Shown: piece after piece, positions 45,939-53,816 of the stretch
How the letters are laid out: the number at the start of each line of letters is the position of its first letter
How positions within the stretch are numbered: the stretch's first letter is position 1
Notes under the pieces: generated by a model
The model's input: only the letters and a program-made list of their open reading frames with translations
The model's database searches: none
What the model was told of the DNA's origin: nothing
Made by a program: the position numbers and the translations under genes
Assembly: GCF_029975155.1 (NCBI RefSeq)
Contig: NZ_JARKPQ010000096.1
Coordinates: 29,854-93,853 of the forward strand
Direction of reading: 5' to 3'
Source of the DNA: Propionicimonas sp.
Lineage (GTDB): Bacteria; Actinomycetota; Actinomycetes; Propionibacteriales; Propionibacteriaceae
DNA length: 64,000 nucleotides

Positions 45939-45989
45939 AGCCTACCGGGGCGCCCACGAACTCGCGGGGCTCGGGACGTCGTCTAGGCT
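45939..45989. promoter_or_regulatory. divergent leaderless promoters of dapD and dapE
   Basis: TAGGCT on the minus strand (45939-45944) ends 7 nt before the dapD ATG. TAGGCT on the plus strand (45984-45989) ends 6 nt before the dapE ATG. No -35 consensus is clear. Confidence 0.65.
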
Positions 45990-45995
45990 GCGGCC

Positions 45996-47051
45996 ATGAG
46001 CCTCGATCTGACCGGCGACCTGGTGGCGCTGTTCCGGCAGGTCGTGGACACGGAGTCGGTCAGCGGCAACGAGCGGGCGCTTGCCGATCTGGTCGAGGCG
46101 GCGCTGCGGAACCACCCCCATCTCACCGTCATCCGGGACGGGCACACCATCGTCGCGCGGACGGACCTCGGCCGGGCCGAGCGTGTCGTGATCGCCGGGC
46201 ATCTCGACACGGTCCCGGTCGCGGGCAACCTGCCGTCCCGGATCGAGGGCGACCTCGTCTACGGACGCGGCACCAGCGACATGAAGGGTGGCGTCACCGT
46301 GGCCCTGGCCTGCGCCGCCCGGCTCGCGGAGCCCGCCCGGGACATCACCTGGGTCTTCTACGACCACGAGGAGGTTGCCGCGGAGGACAACTCCCTCACC
46401 CGGATCGCCCGCGAGCACCCCGAGTGGCTGGCCGGCGACTTCGCCGTCCTGATGGAGCCGACGTCCGCGCGGGTGGAGGGCGGCTGTCAGGGCACGCTGC
46501 GGTTCACGATCACCACGACGGGCGTGGCCGCGCACTCGGCTCGCGCCTGGCTGGGGCGCAACGCCATCCACGACGCGGCGGACGTCCTCACCCGCCTGGC
46601 CGGCTACCGCCCGCGCGAGGTGGTGGTCGACGGGCTCACCTACCGCGAGGGCATGAACGCGGTCGCGATCTCCGGGGGCATCGCCGGCAATGTGATCCCC
46701 GACGCGTGCACGATCACCGTGAACTTCCGGTTCGCGCCCGACCGCGACGAGGCCCATGCGCGGGCCCACTGCGAGGAGCTGTTCGCGGGCTACCGCCTGA
46801 CCTACACCGACTTCGCACTGGGCGCGCGGCCAGGGCTCGACCGTCCGATCGCGCAGGAATTCCTCGCCGCCGTGGGAGGCCCGGCCGGTCCCAAGTACGG
46901 CTGGACGGACGTGGCTCGCTTCTCCGCCCTGGGCGTGCCGGCGGTCAACTTCGGCCCCGGCGATCCCGGCAAGGCGCACGCCGACGACGAGTGCTGCCCG
47001 ATCGCCGATCTCCACACCTGTCGGGACGCGCTGCTGCGCTGGCTGGTCTGA
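45996..47051 (+). CDS. dapE: succinyl-diaminopimelate desuccinylase
   Basis: 351-aa M20-family di-zinc hydrolase that releases succinate from N-succinyl-L,L-diaminopimelate. Metal-binding and catalytic residues lie in IAGHLDTVPV, GRGTSDMKGG, the Glu pair of YDHEEVAAEDN and GPGDPGKAHADDE near the C-terminus. The start has a -10 box at leaderless spacing. Its divergent partner dapD supports the pathway assignment over other M20 peptidases. Confidence 0.93.
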   Translation: MSLDLTGDLVALFRQVVDTESVSGNERALADLVEAALRNHPHLTVIRDGHTIVARTDLGRAERVVIAGHLDTVPVAGNLPSRIEGDLVYGRGTSDMKGGVTVALACAARLAEPARDITWVFYDHEEVAAEDNSLTRIAREHPEWLAGDFAVLMEPTSARVEGGCQGTLRFTITTTGVAAHSARAWLGRNAIHDAADVLTRLAGYRPREVVVDGLTYREGMNAVAISGGIAGNVIPDACTITVNFRFAPDRDEAHARAHCEELFAGYRLTYTDFALGARPGLDRPIAQEFLAAVGGPAGPKYGWTDVARFSALGVPAVNFGPGDPGKAHADDECCPIADLHTCRDALLRWLV

Positions 47052-47086
47052 TCCGAGCCCTCGCCTCGTCTGCAGGCTTCGTCGGC

Positions 47087-48007
47087 TCAGGCCCGGCGGG
47101 CGGCGGTCACCTCCTGCAGCGCCCGCAGCGCCGCGGCCACCGTCGGCACCCCTTCGCCACCTCGCACGTGCACGGCACGGACGCTGCGGTCGCTCGCCGG
47201 CGCCACGTCGTGCGCGTTGGTGCCGGACGGGAGTTCCAGCGGCTCCAGGGCCAGCCGCGGCTGCAGGGCCACCCCGACCCCGGCCGCGACCAGGCCGAGC
47301 ACGGCGACCGAGTTGTCGGTGGCGTGGGCGATCCGCGGCCGGACGCCGAGCGCCCCGCATGCGGCCAGCAGGTGGCCCCGGCACAGCGGGCAGCCGGCGA
47401 TCCACGCGTCGGCGCCGAGCTGGTCGAGGCCGACCGCGGACACCCCGGCCAGCGGATGGCCGTCGGGCAGGATCACCGCCACCGGATCGTCGAACAGCCG
47501 CAGGGTGCTGGTCCCGACCAGGTTGTCGTGCGGATCGGCCGGGTCGCCCGGATAGCTGAACGTGACCGCGACGTCGACGCTGCCCTCGGTGAGCATGGCC
47601 AGCGCCTCCGGCGGCTCGGCTTCGGTGTAGACCAGCCGCAGGTCGGGATGGGTGCGGGCGAGATGCGCGATCAGCTTCGGCACGATCGTGGAGGAGGCGC
47701 TGGGGAACGCCGCCACCCGGACCGTCCCGGCCGCGTGCTCGACCAGCCGCAGCAGTTCGTCGTCGGCTGCCGCCAGAGCGGCGAGGATCGGCCCGGAGTG
47801 TCGCGCCACGACCCGTCCGGGTTCGGTGAGCCGGACCCCGCGGCCGGAGCGGAGCACCAGCGGCGCGCCCAGCCGGCCCTCAGCCCGGCGCAGATGCTGG
47901 CTGAGCGCCGGCTGGCTGTAGCCAAGTGCATCGGCGGCGGCCGTGATCGAGCCGTGCTCCGCGATGGCCTGCACGATCCGGACGGTGTGCAGATCCAGCC
48001 CGTTCAT
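47087..48007 (-). CDS. LysR-family transcriptional regulator
   Basis: 306 aa. The N-terminal winged helix includes HTVRIVQAIAEHGSITAAAD and LGYSQPALSQHLRRAE; the rest is the LysR effector domain. It is divergent from a class V aminotransferase gene, 70 bp apart, and this LysR-plus-aminotransferase arrangement suggests local control. The A-rich stretch in between (ATCAAAGAAACAAAAAACATG) is atypical for this GC-rich genome and probably holds the operator. Confidence 0.92.
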   Translation of the reverse strand: MNGLDLHTVRIVQAIAEHGSITAAADALGYSQPALSQHLRRAEGRLGAPLVLRSGRGVRLTEPGRVVARHSGPILAALAAADDELLRLVEHAAGTVRVAAFPSASSTIVPKLIAHLARTHPDLRLVYTEAEPPEALAMLTEGSVDVAVTFSYPGDPADPHDNLVGTSTLRLFDDPVAVILPDGHPLAGVSAVGLDQLGADAWIAGCPLCRGHLLAACGALGVRPRIAHATDNSVAVLGLVAAGVGVALQPRLALEPLELPSGTNAHDVAPASDRSVRAVHVRGGEGVPTVAAALRALQEVTAARRA

Positions 48008-48077
48008 GCGGTGAAGTTATCAAAGAAACAAAAAACATGCTCTGGTGTGATTCATGGTGGGCAGACAGGCTGGGGGC
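48008..48077. promoter_or_regulatory. LysR/aminotransferase divergent promoter region
   Basis: A 70-bp gap with an A/T-rich core (TTATCAAAGAAAC followed by AAAAAACATG, 48017-48039), fitting LysR-type binding. Exact boxes are not resolved. Confidence 0.45.
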
Positions 48078-49124
48078 ATGACCGCGCAGACGACCGCCGC
48101 TGAACTCGCCGCAGAATTCGACGCCGACCCGGGCTACCTGGCCGCGGCGACCTCGGGCGTGGCGCCTCGCCGGGCCGTCGAGGCGATGCAGGCCGACGTG
48201 GAGCGCTGGCGACGGGGCTTCATCGAGCCGGGCGGCTACGACGGTGTGGTGTGTCGCACCCGGGAGTCCTTTGCCCGTCTGGTCGACGTGGCTGCGAGCC
48301 GGGTGGCCATCGGGTCGCAGACCTCGGCGCTGGTGGCGAACCTCGCGGGCTCCCTGCCCACCGGGACGGAGGTGCTGATCGCCGATGGGGACTTCACCTC
48401 GATCGTCTATCCGTTCCTCGTTGCCGGGCGGTTCAGCGTCCGGTTCGCGGCGCTCGACGAGTTGGCGGCGGCGATCCGTCCCGGCACCGGGCTGGCGGTG
48501 TTCTCGCTGGTGCAGTCCGCGACCGGTGAGCTCGCCGACGTGGACGCGATCACGGCGGCCGCCGCCGCGAACGGCGTGGCGACGCTGGTGGACGTCACCC
48601 AGGCGGCCGGGGTGCATCCGATCGAGGCCGGCCGCTTCGACGCGACCGTCTGCCACGCCTACAAGTGGTTGTGCGCCCCGCGTGGGGTGGCCTTCCTGAC
48701 GGTGGCCGAGGAGTTCGCCGAGCGCCTTGTCCCGGTCGCGGCCGGCTGGTACGCGGGCGCCGACCCGTGGCAGAGCATCTACGGCGAACGGATGGCACTG
48801 GCTCGCGACGCGCGCCGCTTCGACGTGTCCCCGGCCTGGCAGGCGTTCGTGGGTGCGGAGCAGTCGATCGGGCTGTTCGCCGACGCCGACGTCTCCGCGT
48901 TGTGGCAGCACGCCTCCGGCCTCGGTGACGCCCTCTGCCGCGGACTGGGCATACCCGAGCAGCACCGGGCGATCGTCACCTGGGCAGACCCCGATGGCGG
49001 CCGGTTGGCCCGCCTCACCGCGGCCGGTGTCCGTGCCTCGGGGCGGGCCGGACGCGTACGCGCTGCCTTCCACGTCTGGAACACCGAGGCGGATGTCGAG
49101 GCCGCCCTCCGGGCTCTGGCCTGA
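48078..49124 (+). CDS. class V aminotransferase-fold PLP protein
   Basis: 348 aa of the NifS/kynureninase-like fold. Seen: GSQTSALVANLAG in the cofactor region, the Asp in TLVDVTQAAGVHP and the PLP lysine in CHAYKWLCAPRGVAFL (about residue 197). ATG at 48078 is chosen by homology start; an in-frame ATG at 48054 would add 8 residues. It may act on an amino acid as a desulfurase, lyase or aminotransferase; no active-site loop cysteine typical of NifS is apparent. Expression probably depends on the divergent LysR protein. Confidence 0.8.
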   Translation: MTAQTTAAELAAEFDADPGYLAAATSGVAPRRAVEAMQADVERWRRGFIEPGGYDGVVCRTRESFARLVDVAASRVAIGSQTSALVANLAGSLPTGTEVLIADGDFTSIVYPFLVAGRFSVRFAALDELAAAIRPGTGLAVFSLVQSATGELADVDAITAAAAANGVATLVDVTQAAGVHPIEAGRFDATVCHAYKWLCAPRGVAFLTVAEEFAERLVPVAAGWYAGADPWQSIYGERMALARDARRFDVSPAWQAFVGAEQSIGLFADADVSALWQHASGLGDALCRGLGIPEQHRAIVTWADPDGGRLARLTAAGVRASGRAGRVRAAFHVWNTEADVEAALRALA

Positions 49125-49160
49125 GCCGCGGAGCCGACTCCCGCGATTCTGCCCCGTACC

Positions 49161-49242
49161 GAATGGGACTTCTCTGCCCCTGGTTGCGCCAACGCCGGCG
49201 CAGCCGGGAGATCGGCGGCTCTGGCGGCAGAAATGTCCCGAA
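49161..49242. repeat. ~80-bp inverted-repeat element, copy D
   Basis: Left arm GAATGGGACTTCTCTGCCCC is diverged; right arm GGCGGCAGAAATGTCCCGAA is typical. It lies in a convergent gap and keeps the central GATCGGCGG seen in copies A and B. Confidence 0.65.
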
Positions 49243-49272
49243 GTCGCGGGGTCTGCCGAGGTCTCCGATCGC

Positions 49273-49632
49273 TCAGGAACCGTCGAGGTACCGCCAGCGC
49301 CCGCCGTTCCGGACGAAACGCGAGCGTTCGCGCTGAAAGCCGCGTCCGTGGGGTCCGCGGTAGCGGGCAATGAACTCGACCTCGTCGTTGACCGCCTCGG
49401 TGATTTGCAGGGACAGCCAGACGAGCTCGGGGTCGAGACGGAGTTCCTCCGGACGCGTCCGAGGGTGCCAGGTCCGCAGCAGGTAGTCCGTATCGCCGAG
49501 CGCGAACGCGGAATACCGCGAACGCATCAGAGCCTCCGGGGTTGCGGCTTCGCGCTCACCACGGTGCAGCGGGCCGCAGCACTCGGCGTAGCCGGCGCCG
49601 GAGCCGCACGGGCACGCATCGGGCCGACCCAT
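49273..49632 (-). CDS. YchJ-family (UPF0225) protein with N-terminal metal-binding motif
   Basis: 119 aa. CPCGSGAGYAECCGPLH at the N-terminus is the SEC-C-like zinc motif; RSRYSAFALGDTDYLL and the NTF2-like remainder ending GGRWRYLDG complete the YchJ family. Function is unknown. The start is supported by TAGAGT ending 6 nt before the ATG. Confidence 0.9.
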   Translation of the reverse strand: MGRPDACPCGSGAGYAECCGPLHRGEREAATPEALMRSRYSAFALGDTDYLLRTWHPRTRPEELRLDPELVWLSLQITEAVNDEVEFIARYRGPHGRGFQRERSRFVRNGGRWRYLDGS

Positions 49633-49638
49633 GCGGTG

Positions 49639-49644
49639 ACTCTA
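49639..49644 (-). promoter_or_regulatory. -10 box for leaderless ychJ-like gene
   Basis: TAGAGT on the minus strand, 6 nt before the ATG at 49632. Confidence 0.55.
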
Positions 49645-49654
49645 TCGAGCGCGC

Positions 49655-49733
49655 ACGGGACAGAACTGCCGCGACCTGCGTTCTCGCGGCAGAAGCCGGA
49701 CGTTCGGCGCAAGCGGAGGCAGTTCTGTCCCGT
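49655..49733. repeat. ~80-bp inverted-repeat element, copy E
   Basis: ACGGGACAGAACTGCC and GGCAGTTCTGTCCCGT are perfect 16-bp inverted ends. Unlike most copies it sits in a divergent gap, between the YchJ-like and DUF559 genes. Confidence 0.8.
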
Positions 49734-49804
49734 AACCGACGGCTCTCGGCGTGAGGCTCCACGGGAGATTGAGGCATCCGCAGGGGTGATGATCGCGCTC
49801 GGCC

Positions 49805-49841
49805 TGTGGATAAGTCCGGTTCGGACAAGGAGTTATCCACA
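49805..49841. other. inverted pair of consensus DnaA boxes
   Basis: TGTGGATAA (49805-49813) and TTATCCACA (49833-49841) are perfect DnaA-box consensus sequences in inverted orientation, 28 bp centre to centre. Between them GTCCG/CGGAC forms a small inner palindrome. They lie about 40 nt before the promoter of the DUF559 gene. No replication genes are near. Confidence 0.6.
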
Positions 49842-49879
49842 ACGGCCATACCGGGTGACCGGCTCGGGACCGTCTTGCT

Positions 49880-49885
49880 GATAAT
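49880..49885 (+). promoter_or_regulatory. -10 box for leaderless DUF559 gene
   Basis: GATAAT ends 7 nt before the GTG at 49893. Confidence 0.5.
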
Positions 49886-49892
49886 GCCTGGC

Positions 49893-50816
49893 GTGATCGA
49901 CCTTGACGCGCTGCTCGCCCGCCACGACGGGGTGCTGCTTGCGCGCGAGCACCGCGGCCTCAAGTCGAGCATCAGTCGCTGGTGGCACGCCGGTCGCCTG
50001 GTCAGGATCCTGCCCGGTACCTACGTCGCTCCGTCCGCCGGTGAGGATGTCGAGACCCGCCTGAGAGCAGTGTCGGCGCGGATTCCGGACGCCGTGATCG
50101 CCGGCGCGGCCGCGGCAAGACTCACCCTCTGGCCGAAGGAGAAGGTGCGCGAGATCGAGGTGCTGGTTCGTGCCCGGCGGGTGCCGAAGGCCGGCTTCAG
50201 GTTCGTCCGGCGCCGCGTTCCTCCTGAGCAGCTGACGAACAGCTCGGGCCTCGAGGTGGTGTCGCCCGCCCTGATCGCCGTCGACTCCGCCGCGTTCGAC
50301 AACGGCGCGCGCATTGACGACCTGATGCGAGCCCACTGGCCGCTCGAGCGCGTTGAGGCCGCCCTTCGAGCCACCCCGGGGCGCGCGGGGAACAGGACGC
50401 GGCGACGCGTGGTGCGACGATCCCGGACGCGCCCCTGGTCGCAGGCCGAGCGGCGCCTGCACGACATCCTCGACCGGCACCACATCGGTGGCTGGACGGC
50501 AAACCTGCTCGTCACGGCCGATGGTCATGACTACTGGCTCGATGTGGGCTTCGAAGCCGAGCGGGTCGCCCTCGAGGTGGACGGATTCGAGTTCCACAAC
50601 AGCCGGTCCGCGTTCGAGTACGACCGGGGGCGGGCCAACGACCTGGTCCGGGATGGCTGGGGTCTGCTCAGGGTCACCTGGCTCATGCTCGAGGACGAGG
50701 ACCGGTTGCTGAACTGGATCCTCGGCGTGGTGCGACGACGCCGACGACGCCGGGAAGCTGCTCGGGCGCGAGCAGCTGGGCGGTCCGCGCCGGGCGGCGC
50801 GCGAGGCGGTCGCTGA
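49893..50816 (+). CDS. DUF559 protein with AbiEi-like N-terminal region
   Basis: 307 aa. The N-terminal half (LLAREHRGLKSSISRWWHAG, RLVRILPGTYVAP, ARLTLWP) resembles the winged-helix/AbiEi antitoxin-like part found before DUF559. The C-terminal half is the DUF559 fold (WSQAERRLHDILDRHHIGG, YWLDVGFEAERVALEVDGFEFH), a Vsr/PD-(D/E)xK endonuclease relative; the Asp of WLDVGF and the Glu of LEVDG are candidate catalytic residues. An Arg-rich tail follows. GTG at 49893 is preferred over ATG at 49884 because GATAAT lies 7 nt upstream. No toxin partner is adjacent. Confidence 0.75.
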   Translation: MIDLDALLARHDGVLLAREHRGLKSSISRWWHAGRLVRILPGTYVAPSAGEDVETRLRAVSARIPDAVIAGAAAARLTLWPKEKVREIEVLVRARRVPKAGFRFVRRRVPPEQLTNSSGLEVVSPALIAVDSAAFDNGARIDDLMRAHWPLERVEAALRATPGRAGNRTRRRVVRRSRTRPWSQAERRLHDILDRHHIGGWTANLLVTADGHDYWLDVGFEAERVALEVDGFEFHNSRSAFEYDRGRANDLVRDGWGLLRVTWLMLEDEDRLLNWILGVVRRRRRRREAARARAAGRSAPGGARGGR

Positions 50817-50836
50817 CGTGGCCGGTGTCGCGGCAA

Positions 50837-50842
50837 TAGATT
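50837..50842 (+). promoter_or_regulatory. -10 box for leaderless LOG-family gene
   Basis: TAGATT ends 6 nt before the GTG at 50849. Confidence 0.55.
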
Positions 50843-50848
50843 GCGGGG

Positions 50849-51607
50849 GTGAGCAAACGAGCGCGAACCCAGGGTCCGGTGATCCGGCGCCACGACCAGG
50901 TCCAGCCGACGACGACGGACGAGCGGCTGCTCAGCAGCAAGGGCGACGGCGAGTGGGTGCATGCCGACCCGTGGCGGGTGCTGCGGATCCAGGCCGAGTT
51001 CGTGGAGGGGTTCGGCACGCTGGCGGAGATCGGTCCCGGCGTGGGCGTGTTCGGTTCGGCCCGCACGCCGCGCAAGGATCCGATGTATGCCGCGGCCGTC
51101 CGGATCGGACGCGGGCTGGCGGAGGCCGGCTATGCCACGATCACCGGCGGCGGCCCAGGGATCATGGAGGCGGCGAACAAGGGCGCGCTCGAGGCTGGTG
51201 GGGTCTCGGTCGGCCTCGGCATCGAGCTGCCGTTCGAGCAGGCGCTGAACCGGTACGTCTCGCTCGGGATCAACTTCCGGTACTTCTTCGCCCGCAAGGT
51301 GATGTTCCTGAAGTACTCCCAGGGCTTCGTCGTGATGCCCGGCGGCTTCGGCACGTTCGACGAGGCCTTCGAAGCACTCACCCTCGTCCAGACCCGCAAG
51401 GTGACCTCGTTCCCCATCGTGCTCTACGGCCGGACGTTCTGGGCGCCCCTGCTCGGCTGGCTGGAGGAGTCGGTGCTCGCCGACGGCTACGTCTACCCGC
51501 GGGACCTCGCGCTGTTGCAGCTCACCGACGACCCGGACGAGGCGGTCGCGCTGGCCACCGCCCCCGGGCCCCAGCCGCCGTCGTCGCCGACCACGAGCAT
51601 GTCCTGA
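50849..51607 (+). CDS. LOG-family (TIGR00730) protein
   Basis: 252 aa with the Rossmann-like LOG fold. GVGVFGSARTPRKDPMY, ITGGGPGIMEAANKGA and the hallmark PGGFGTFDE are intact, as in cytokinin riboside 5'-monophosphate phosphoribohydrolases that release bases from nucleotides. The N-terminal ~50 residues are an extension usual in actinobacterial members. It is in the same relative place as Rv1205 near dapE. Confidence 0.9.
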   Translation: MSKRARTQGPVIRRHDQVQPTTTDERLLSSKGDGEWVHADPWRVLRIQAEFVEGFGTLAEIGPGVGVFGSARTPRKDPMYAAAVRIGRGLAEAGYATITGGGPGIMEAANKGALEAGGVSVGLGIELPFEQALNRYVSLGINFRYFFARKVMFLKYSQGFVVMPGGFGTFDEAFEALTLVQTRKVTSFPIVLYGRTFWAPLLGWLEESVLADGYVYPRDLALLQLTDDPDEAVALATAPGPQPPSSPTTSMS

Positions 51608-51639
51608 GCGTCCGGCCCGGGGACGGCCAGATCGCTGGG

Positions 51640-51645
51640 TAGAGT
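51640..51645 (+). promoter_or_regulatory. -10 box for leaderless DivIVA-like gene
   Basis: TAGAGT ends 7 nt before the ATG at 51653. Confidence 0.6.
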
Positions 51646-51652
51646 TCTGCGC

Positions 51653-51910
51653 ATGGAGTGGGTGCTGTGGATGATCGCGGTCGCGATCCTCGGCATGGCG
51701 GCCGTGGCGGCCAGTGGCCGGCTGGGCGAGATGCCGGCGACCGTCACCGACACGCCGCGTCCGCACGTGCCGACCGGCGAGTTGACCGGCGATGACCTGC
51801 GCGGGCTGCGGTTCGGCGTGGTCACGCGCGGCTACTCCATGCAGCAGGTGGACGAACTGCTCGACCAGCTTGCCAGGCAGCTGGACGCGAGAGAGCACCC
51901 GCAGCCCTGA
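51653..51910 (+). CDS. small membrane-anchored DivIVA-domain protein
   Basis: 85 aa with one N-terminal helix (residues 3-21), a linker, and a DivIVA-type segment: LRGLRFGVVTRGYSMQQVDE followed by LLDQLARQL. Such proteins may mark membrane curvature or interact with polar growth factors; role unproven. It lies before DUF3117 and the glg genes as in mycobacteria. Confidence 0.8.
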   Translation: MEWVLWMIAVAILGMAAVAASGRLGEMPATVTDTPRPHVPTGELTGDDLRGLRFGVVTRGYSMQQVDELLDQLARQLDAREHPQP

Positions 51911-52016
51911 CCCGCCTCCCGTGCGGCCTCGCCCGGCCCTGCCGGACCCGGCAGTCCCCGCGGGGTGGACTAATGGGAGAGTTGGATCAAGCACCAGCCA
52001 GAAATTGAGGTATGCG

Positions 52017-52187
52017 ATGGCAGCGATGAAACCGCGGACCGGCGACGGGCCGATCGAGGTGGCCAAGGAGGGTCGCGTGATCGCCATGCGCATCCCGGCC
52101 GAAGGCGGCGGACGGCTGGTCATCGAGATGAACGCCACCGAGGCGGCCGAGCTGAAGGCGGCCCTGGAGGGCGTCGTCGTCGCCTGA
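52017..52187 (+). CDS. DUF3117 protein
   Basis: 56-aa conserved actinobacterial protein (MAAMKPRTGDGPIEVAKEGR) of unknown function, too short to find except by family pattern. TTGAGG lies about 8 nt before the ATG. Equivalent to Rv1211, which also precedes the glgA/glgC pair. A 12-bp hairpin terminator follows 20 nt after the stop. Confidence 0.93.
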   Translation: MAAMKPRTGDGPIEVAKEGRVIAMRIPAEGGGRLVIEMNATEAAELKAALEGVVVA

Positions 52188-52206
52188 CGGTCACGCAGAG
52201 CAGACA

Positions 52207-52234
52207 GCGGGCCCCGGGAGAACCCGGGGCCCGC
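52207..52234 (+). terminator. GC-rich hairpin terminator after DUF3117
   Basis: GCGGGCCCCGGG and CCCGGGGCCCGC form a perfect 12-bp stem with an AGAA loop. No long T-run follows, common in high-GC actinobacteria. Confidence 0.8.
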
Positions 52235-52253
52235 TTCGCTGCACGGGTTCCTT

Positions 52254-52331
52254 GTCATCCCGGGCTTGATCCGGGATCCCTTGTCCGGCTGACCACGTCG
52301 GTGCCGGGATCCCGGCGTGCGCCGGGATGAC
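52254..52331. repeat. REP/BIME-like element
   Basis: Begins GTCATCCCGGGCTTGATCC and ends CCGGCGTGCGCCGGGATGAC, two hairpins facing each other. Same family as 17782, 41209, 41359 and 59141. Confidence 0.8.
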
Positions 52332-52339
52332 ATCCCACC

Positions 52340-52441
52340 GGATCGCTCGTCGAGCTTGTCGAGACGCAGGTGGGGTCTCGACAAGCTCGACCAGCGGTCG
52401 GGGCTCGACCAGCGGGTGGGTGAGGCTCGACCAGCGGGTGT
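52340..52441. repeat. TCGAGCTTGTCGAGAC-type repeat cluster
   Basis: CGTCGAGCTTGTCGAGAC is followed by GGTCTCGACAAGCTCGACCAGCGG (quoted as GGTCTCGACAAGCTCG and ACCAGCGG) and two truncated units GGCTCGACCAGCGGGT, reaching the glgA stop. Same family as 25551-25830. Confidence 0.8.
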
Positions 52442-52446
52442 TGTGC

Positions 52447-53643
52447 TCAGTGGGACTGGTGGTAGGCGATCGCCTTCTCGTAGACCGCGACGGTCTCCTG
52501 GGCGATCTTCTCCCAGGAGAATTCATCGATGCAGCGCTGGCGTCCGGCTTTGCCGTACCGCTCGGCCAGAGCGGGATCGCGGGTGATCCGGTTGATCTCC
52601 TCGGCGAAGGCGGCCTCGAAGGCCGAGACGAACGCGGGGTCCCCGGCCAGCTTCGGGTCGTACGGCACCAGCGTGCCGGTCTCGCCGTCCACCACGACCT
52701 CGGGGATGCCGCCGACGGCAGAGGCCACCACAGCGGTCTCGCACGCCATCGCCTCCAGGTTCACGATGCCCAGTGGTTCGTAGATGGACGGGCAGGCGAA
52801 CACGGTCGCGTGGGTGAGCACCTGCCGGACGGAGGCCCGCGGCAGCATCTCCTGGACCCACGTCACCGTGCCGCCCCGCACCCGGCTCAACTCGGCGAAC
52901 GCCGTGTCGAACTCGGCCGCGATCTCCGGGGTGTCCGGGGCACCGGCGAGCAGCAGCAGCTGGGTGTCGGGGTCGAGCTGCTGGGCCGCCCGGACGAGGT
53001 GGACGAGGCCCTTCTGCCGGGTGATCCGGCCGACGAACACCACCAGCGGACGGTCCCGGTCGACACCGAGCGAGTCGACCACGTCCGTCCCGAAGTCCGG
53101 CTTGAACTCGTCCGGATCGATGCCGTTCTTCACCACGTACACGCGGTCGGGATCGAGTCCTGAATAGGAGTCCAGCACGTCCCGGCGCATGCCCGCGCTG
53201 ACCGAGATCACCGCGGCCGCGTCCTCGAAAGCGGTCTTCTCCGACCACGACGACACCCGGTAGCCCCCGCCCAGCTGCTCGGCCTTCCACGGCCGGTGCG
53301 GCTCGAGAGAGTGCGAGGTGACCACGTGCGGCACGTCCCGGAACTTCGAGCCGATCAGGCCGGCGAAGTTCGCGTACCAGGTGTGGGAGTGGATCACGTC
53401 CACGTCGCCGATGGCGTTGGCCATGGCGACGTCTGCGCCGAGCACCCGGAGGGCCGCGTTGGCGCCGGGCGGGAAGTCCTCTGCGTGCGCGGTCGCGCCC
53501 TCGCGGGGCTCGCCCATGCACTGGACCTCGACGGATTCGGTGAACTTGCGCAGCTGGGGTACCAGCTGGCCGACGTGGACGCCGGCGCCCCCGTAGATGT
53601 GGGGAGGGTACTCCCGGGTCAGGATCGAGACTCGCAGTGCCAT
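52447..53643 (-). CDS. glgA: glycogen synthase-type glycosyltransferase (GT4, GlgA/GlgM)
   Basis: 398 aa. The N-terminal REYPPHIYGGAGVHV is the acceptor-side glycine loop, HSHTWYANFAGLIG and VVTSHSLEPHRPWK follow, and EPLGIVNLEAMACETAVV is the GT4 E-x7-E nucleotide-sugar site. The length and GT4 type match the actinobacterial enzyme that mycobacteria use to make maltose-1-phosphate from ADP-glucose (GlgM), so product may be glycogen or maltose-1-phosphate. ATG at 53643 preferred over GTG at 53661, since CACGAT sits 6 nt before it. Divergent from glgC. Confidence 0.92.
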   Translation of the reverse strand: MALRVSILTREYPPHIYGGAGVHVGQLVPQLRKFTESVEVQCMGEPREGATAHAEDFPPGANAALRVLGADVAMANAIGDVDVIHSHTWYANFAGLIGSKFRDVPHVVTSHSLEPHRPWKAEQLGGGYRVSSWSEKTAFEDAAAVISVSAGMRRDVLDSYSGLDPDRVYVVKNGIDPDEFKPDFGTDVVDSLGVDRDRPLVVFVGRITRQKGLVHLVRAAQQLDPDTQLLLLAGAPDTPEIAAEFDTAFAELSRVRGGTVTWVQEMLPRASVRQVLTHATVFACPSIYEPLGIVNLEAMACETAVVASAVGGIPEVVVDGETGTLVPYDPKLAGDPAFVSAFEAAFAEEINRITRDPALAERYGKAGRQRCIDEFSWEKIAQETVAVYEKAIAYHQSH

Positions 53644-53781
53644 AGCGCGATCGTGGCACACCAGCGCCGCCGGTGGGGAGGTTCAGCCCGGAACGTCCGG
53701 ACGAGGCGGTGCCCCGAACCGAGCCGCGGCGCCGGACGTCCCACCCCGAGTCCAGATCGGCGGACCATTTCTCCGGTTTCC

Positions 53782-53810
53782 TTGTGGCGGTCCCCGCGAC
53801 CCCCTAGGTT
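53782..53810 (+). promoter_or_regulatory. glgC promoter (leaderless)
   Basis: TTGTGG (53782-53787), 17-bp spacer, TAGGTT (53805-53810). The predicted start site coincides with the A of the glgC ATG at 53817, so the message has no leader. Confidence 0.75.
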
Positions 53811-53816
53811 CGGGTT

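Noticed and set aside
49805..49841. Replication origin
   Set aside because: Only two DnaA boxes; no dnaA, dnaN, parAB or rpmH nearby and no long AT-rich unwinding region.
49893..50816. Complete AbiE toxin-antitoxin system
   Set aside because: Only an AbiEi-like N-terminal segment fused to DUF559 is seen; no AbiEii nucleotidyltransferase gene is adjacent.
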